64,000 bases of DNA from DASYPP01 sp036006525 (GTDB lineage: Bacteria; Gemmatimonadota; Gemmatimonadetes; Gemmatimonadales; GWC2-71-9): contig DASYPP010000060.1 in the NCBI GenBank assembly GCA_036006525.1, forward strand, positions 31,527 to 95,526, written 5' to 3'. The notes under the pieces were generated by a model that saw only the letters and a program-made list of their open reading frames with translations, was not told the origin of the DNA and ran no database searches. Both the position numbers and the translations under genes were made by a program. The stretch's first letter is position 1; each line of letters starts with the position of its first letter. This document shows, one piece after another, positions 62,601 to 64,000 of this stretch.

Positions 62601-64000
62601 GGACCTGGGTCGTGAGGTTGGCGGCGAGCTGGTTGACGTTGGCCGTGAGGTCCCGCCAGATACCGGCGGTACCCGGCACCCGCGCCTGGCCGCCCAGCTT
62701 GCCTTCGACGCCGACTTCGCGCGCCACGTTGGTGACCTGGTCCGCGAAGGTGGCGAGGGTATTGGTCATGCCGTTGATGGTATCGGCCAGGGTGGCGATT
62801 TCGCCCTTCACCTCGACCCGGAGCTCCTGCTTCAGGTCGCCATTGGCCACCGCCGTCACCACCTTGGCGATACCGCGAACCTGAGAGGTCAGGTTGCTGG
62901 CCATCGAGTTCACGTTGTCGGTCAGGTCCTTCCAGACGCCGCCTACGCCGACCACCTGGGCCTGGCCGCCCAGCTTGCCTTCGGTCCCGACTTCGCGGGC
63001 GACGCGGGTCACTTCCGAGGCGAAGGAGTTGAGCTGGTCCACCATGGTGTTCACGGTGTTCTTGAGCTCCAGGATTTCTCCCTGCACGTCCACCGTCACC
63101 TTCTTGTTGAGCTCGCCCCGGGCGACCGCCGTGGTCACGTCGGCGATGTTTCGCACCTGGGCCGTGAGGTTGCCGGCCATCGAGTTCACGTTGTCGGTCA
63201 GGTCCTTCCAGGTGCCGGCCACCCCCTTCACGTGGGCCTGGCCGCCCAGCTTGCCTTCAGTGCCGACTTCGCGGGCGACCCGGGTCACTTCGGAGGCGAA
63301 GGAGTTGAGCTGGTCCACCATCGTGTTGATGGTGTCCTTGAGCTCCAGGATTTCTCCGCGGACGTCCACCGTGATCTTCTTGGACAGGTCCCCGTTGGCG
63401 ACGGCCGTCGTCACCTGGGCGATGTTTCGCACCTGGGCCGTGAGGTTGCCGGCCATCGAGTTCACGTTGTCGGTCAGGTCTTTCCAGGTCCCGCCCACGC
63501 CCTTCACCTGGGCCTGGCCGCCCAGCTTGCCTTCGGTGCCGACCTCGCGGGCCACGCGGGTCACTTCCGAGGCGAAGGAGTTGAGCTGGTCCACCATTCG
63601 GTTGCTCACTTCCTTGATCTGTAAGATCTCGCCGCGGACATCGACGGTGATCTTGCGTGAGAGGTCGCCGGCCTGCACGGCCTTCGTCACTTCGGCGATG
63701 TTGCGGACCTGCGACGTCAGGTTGCCGGCCATGAAGTTCACGGAGTCGGTGAGGTCCTTCCAGGTGCCGGCGACGCCCTTGACGTCGGCCTGCCCGCCGA
63801 GCCGGCCTTCGGTGCCGACCTCGCGGGCCACGCGGGTCACCTCGGCGGCGAATGAGCTGAGCTGATCCACCATCGTGTTGATGGTGTTCTTCAATTCCAA
63901 AATCTCGCCCTTGGCGTCGACAGTAATCTTACGGGATAGATCGCCGCGGGCGACCGCGGTGGTCACTTCTGCGATGTTTCGGACCTGCCCGGTGAGGTTC
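59611..64000 (-). CDS. Poly-HAMP hybrid sensor histidine kinase with three receiver domains, 5' end outside window
   Basis: At least 1462 residues, running off the right edge. It begins within a tandem array of 92-residue HAMP-type units (at least five complete), then a GAF-like domain (HHGAFYVVDDGAG), a long coiled coil, HisKA FLANMSHELRTPLNSLL, an ATPase domain with GTGLGLSISRQITRL, and three receivers at the C-terminus: LLIAEDDPSF, RLLVVEDDNASQQ and KVLIVDDDVRN. The architecture is that of fungal group-III (Nik1-like) and many bacterial osmosensor kinases. No membrane helix is visible in the part seen. Confidence 0.94.
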   Translation of the reverse strand, partial: NLTGQVRNIAEVTTAVARGDLSRKITVDAKGEILELKNTINTMVDQLSSFAAEVTRVAREVGTEGRLGGQADVKGVAGTWKDLTDSVNFMAGNLTSQVRNIAEVTKAVQAGDLSRKITVDVRGEILQIKEVSNRMVDQLNSFASEVTRVAREVGTEGKLGGQAQVKGVGGTWKDLTDNVNSMAGNLTAQVRNIAQVTTAVANGDLSKKITVDVRGEILELKDTINTMVDQLNSFASEVTRVAREVGTEGKLGGQAHVKGVAGTWKDLTDNVNSMAGNLTAQVRNIADVTTAVARGELNKKVTVDVQGEILELKNTVNTMVDQLNSFASEVTRVAREVGTEGKLGGQAQVVGVGGVWKDLTDNVNSMASNLTSQVRGIAKVVTAVANGDLKQELRVEVKGEIATLADTINGMTNTLATFADQVTNVAREVGVEGKLGGQARVPGTAGIWRDLTANVNQLAANLTTQVRAIADVATAVTKGDLTRSIAVEALGEVAELKDNINEMIRNLRDTTRKNMEQDWLKTNLAKFSRMLQGQRDLATVSQLILSDLAPLVNAHHGAFYVVDDGAGEAVLRLLAAYAIQEGKQVRSEVSFGQGLVGQCALDRRMMLIGQVPTNYVQISSGLGEATPRGLAILPVLFEGEVRAVIELATFEEFDDIQLSFLEQLAETFGIVLNTIGATMRTESLLKQSQALTESLQAQQEALTETNKRLEQQTRSLQQSEELLKKQQDELQKTNAELEEKAHLLAGQKAEVEQKNQEVEQAKVALEEKAEQLALISKYKSEFLANMSHELRTPLNSLLILSQILSENADGNLTSKQVGFATTIHSSGSDLLDLINDILDLSKIESGTMAVDITPVPFAEIHRFVDSTFRQMADLKNLQFTVDLDPALPPAVQTDTKRLQQVLKNLLSNAFKFTERGTVALKASIATSGWGPSNETLNSANSVVAFSVSDTGIGIPKEKHGVIFEAFQQGDTGTSRKYGGTGLGLSISRQITRLLGGEIRIESTPGEGSTFTLYLPLLYPAQSGQSTVADSDSDTGIAGLEALKSIPTASSRVILAPIVERSISDDRALIEPGDRILLIAEDDPSFAQILLDLARERGFRGLVAQRADRALALAREYQPTAVTLDLRLPDADGWTILDRLKHDPATRHIPVHIISVEENWQRGLRLGAIDFMTKPATRDNLTEALKTLHEFVDRPIKRLLVVEDDNASQQSIVELIGNGDVETTVVGTGEEALAALQAGPFDCMVLDLGLPDMTGFQLITRVRSEIGLRKLPTIVYTGKQLSKKEEAELRRLAESVVIKDARSPERLLDETALFLHRVTAKLPDAKRRMLEHLHRTDPVLTGRKVLIVDDDVRNIFALTTFLERSEMQVLFAESGHDGIAMLKKTPDIDVVLMDVMMPEMDGYETMRSIRENLRFRALPIIAVTAKAMKGDREKCIEAGASDYIAKPVDMDQLLSLLRVWLYR
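62584..63963 (-). repeat. Tandem 276-bp units encoding HAMP modules
   Basis: Five consecutive 276-bp units, high in DNA identity (for example the ggagttgagctggtccacca core recurs every 276 bases at about 63026, 63302 and 63578), encoding NxMVDQLNSFASEVTRVARE and GGQAxVKGVxGTWKDLTDN. The first four are very similar; the one nearest the GAF domain is divergent. The array continues past the window edge. Confidence 0.92.

Noticed and set aside
62584..63963. Regular repeats that could suggest a CRISPR array
   Set aside because: The units are 276 bp, in frame, and code for HAMP domains; no short spacers are present.

Overview
The window is GC-rich, densely coded bacterial chromosome with no rRNA or tRNA gene, CRISPR array, transposase or prophage gene that I can see. 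The protein content points to a free-living heterotrophic Gram-negative bacterium: a TonB-dependent receptor, many lipoproteins and secreted hydrolases, eukaryotic-type Ser/Thr kinases, giant hybrid histidine kinases and acyl-CoA catabolism. My best guess from overall style is Gemmatimonadota or a close relative. That is inference; no rRNA is present to test it.

Layout. 1-10.7 kb is mostly housekeeping: rlmN (cut by the left edge), a PTS IIA protein, aspS, then a tightly overlapping run phoH / PgpH-like HD phosphohydrolase / ybeY / two CBS-CorC paralogues, followed by a UbiB-like kinase. 10.9-14.3 kb holds a DinB-family protein and a TonB receptor. 14.4-26.6 kb is an acyl-CoA island: a MeaB-type GTPase, a B12-dependent mutase as separate large and small subunits with active-site residues of an isobutyryl-CoA rather than a methylmalonyl-CoA mutase, a bacterial eRF1-like protein, an acyl-CoA carboxylase beta subunit, a subtilase, a split AtuA and an enoyl-CoA hydratase. 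26.6-34.2 kb carries a RecQ-like helicase, a Ser/Thr kinase, an S58 peptidase, a sugar dehydrogenase and an acyl-CoA dehydrogenase. 34.3-37.1 kb is RNase E/G, bL21 and bL27 with a clear intrinsic terminator. 37.3-43.2 kb has small proteins, a DUF1080 lipoprotein and three amidohydrolase-superfamily genes. 43.3-45.1 kb is a zinc-ribbon Ser/Thr kinase. 45.2-53.0 kb, on the minus strand, is a BoxB/PaaA-type acyl-CoA cluster (epoxidase, two crotonases, thiolase, aldehyde dehydrogenase, 3-hydroxyacyl-CoA dehydrogenase) next to a TetR regulator with a palindromic operator candidate. 53.2-57.7 kb is an ECF sigma / anti-sigma / periplasmic LTxxQ-like module and an NfeD-FloA pair. 57.9-64 kb ends with a DUF983 protein and two histidine kinases, the second with a poly-HAMP array running off the right edge.

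The most striking signal is in the intergenic DNA. Most gaps hold an inverted repeat whose arms are built from a short word iterated two to six times with slight variation. About a dozen word families recur at unrelated loci. These elements often supply the stop codon, the last residues or even the start of the flanking genes. One family, a roughly 25-bp palindrome-forming repeat, sits in frame inside the MeaB-type GTPase gene and adds about 21 residues to the protein.
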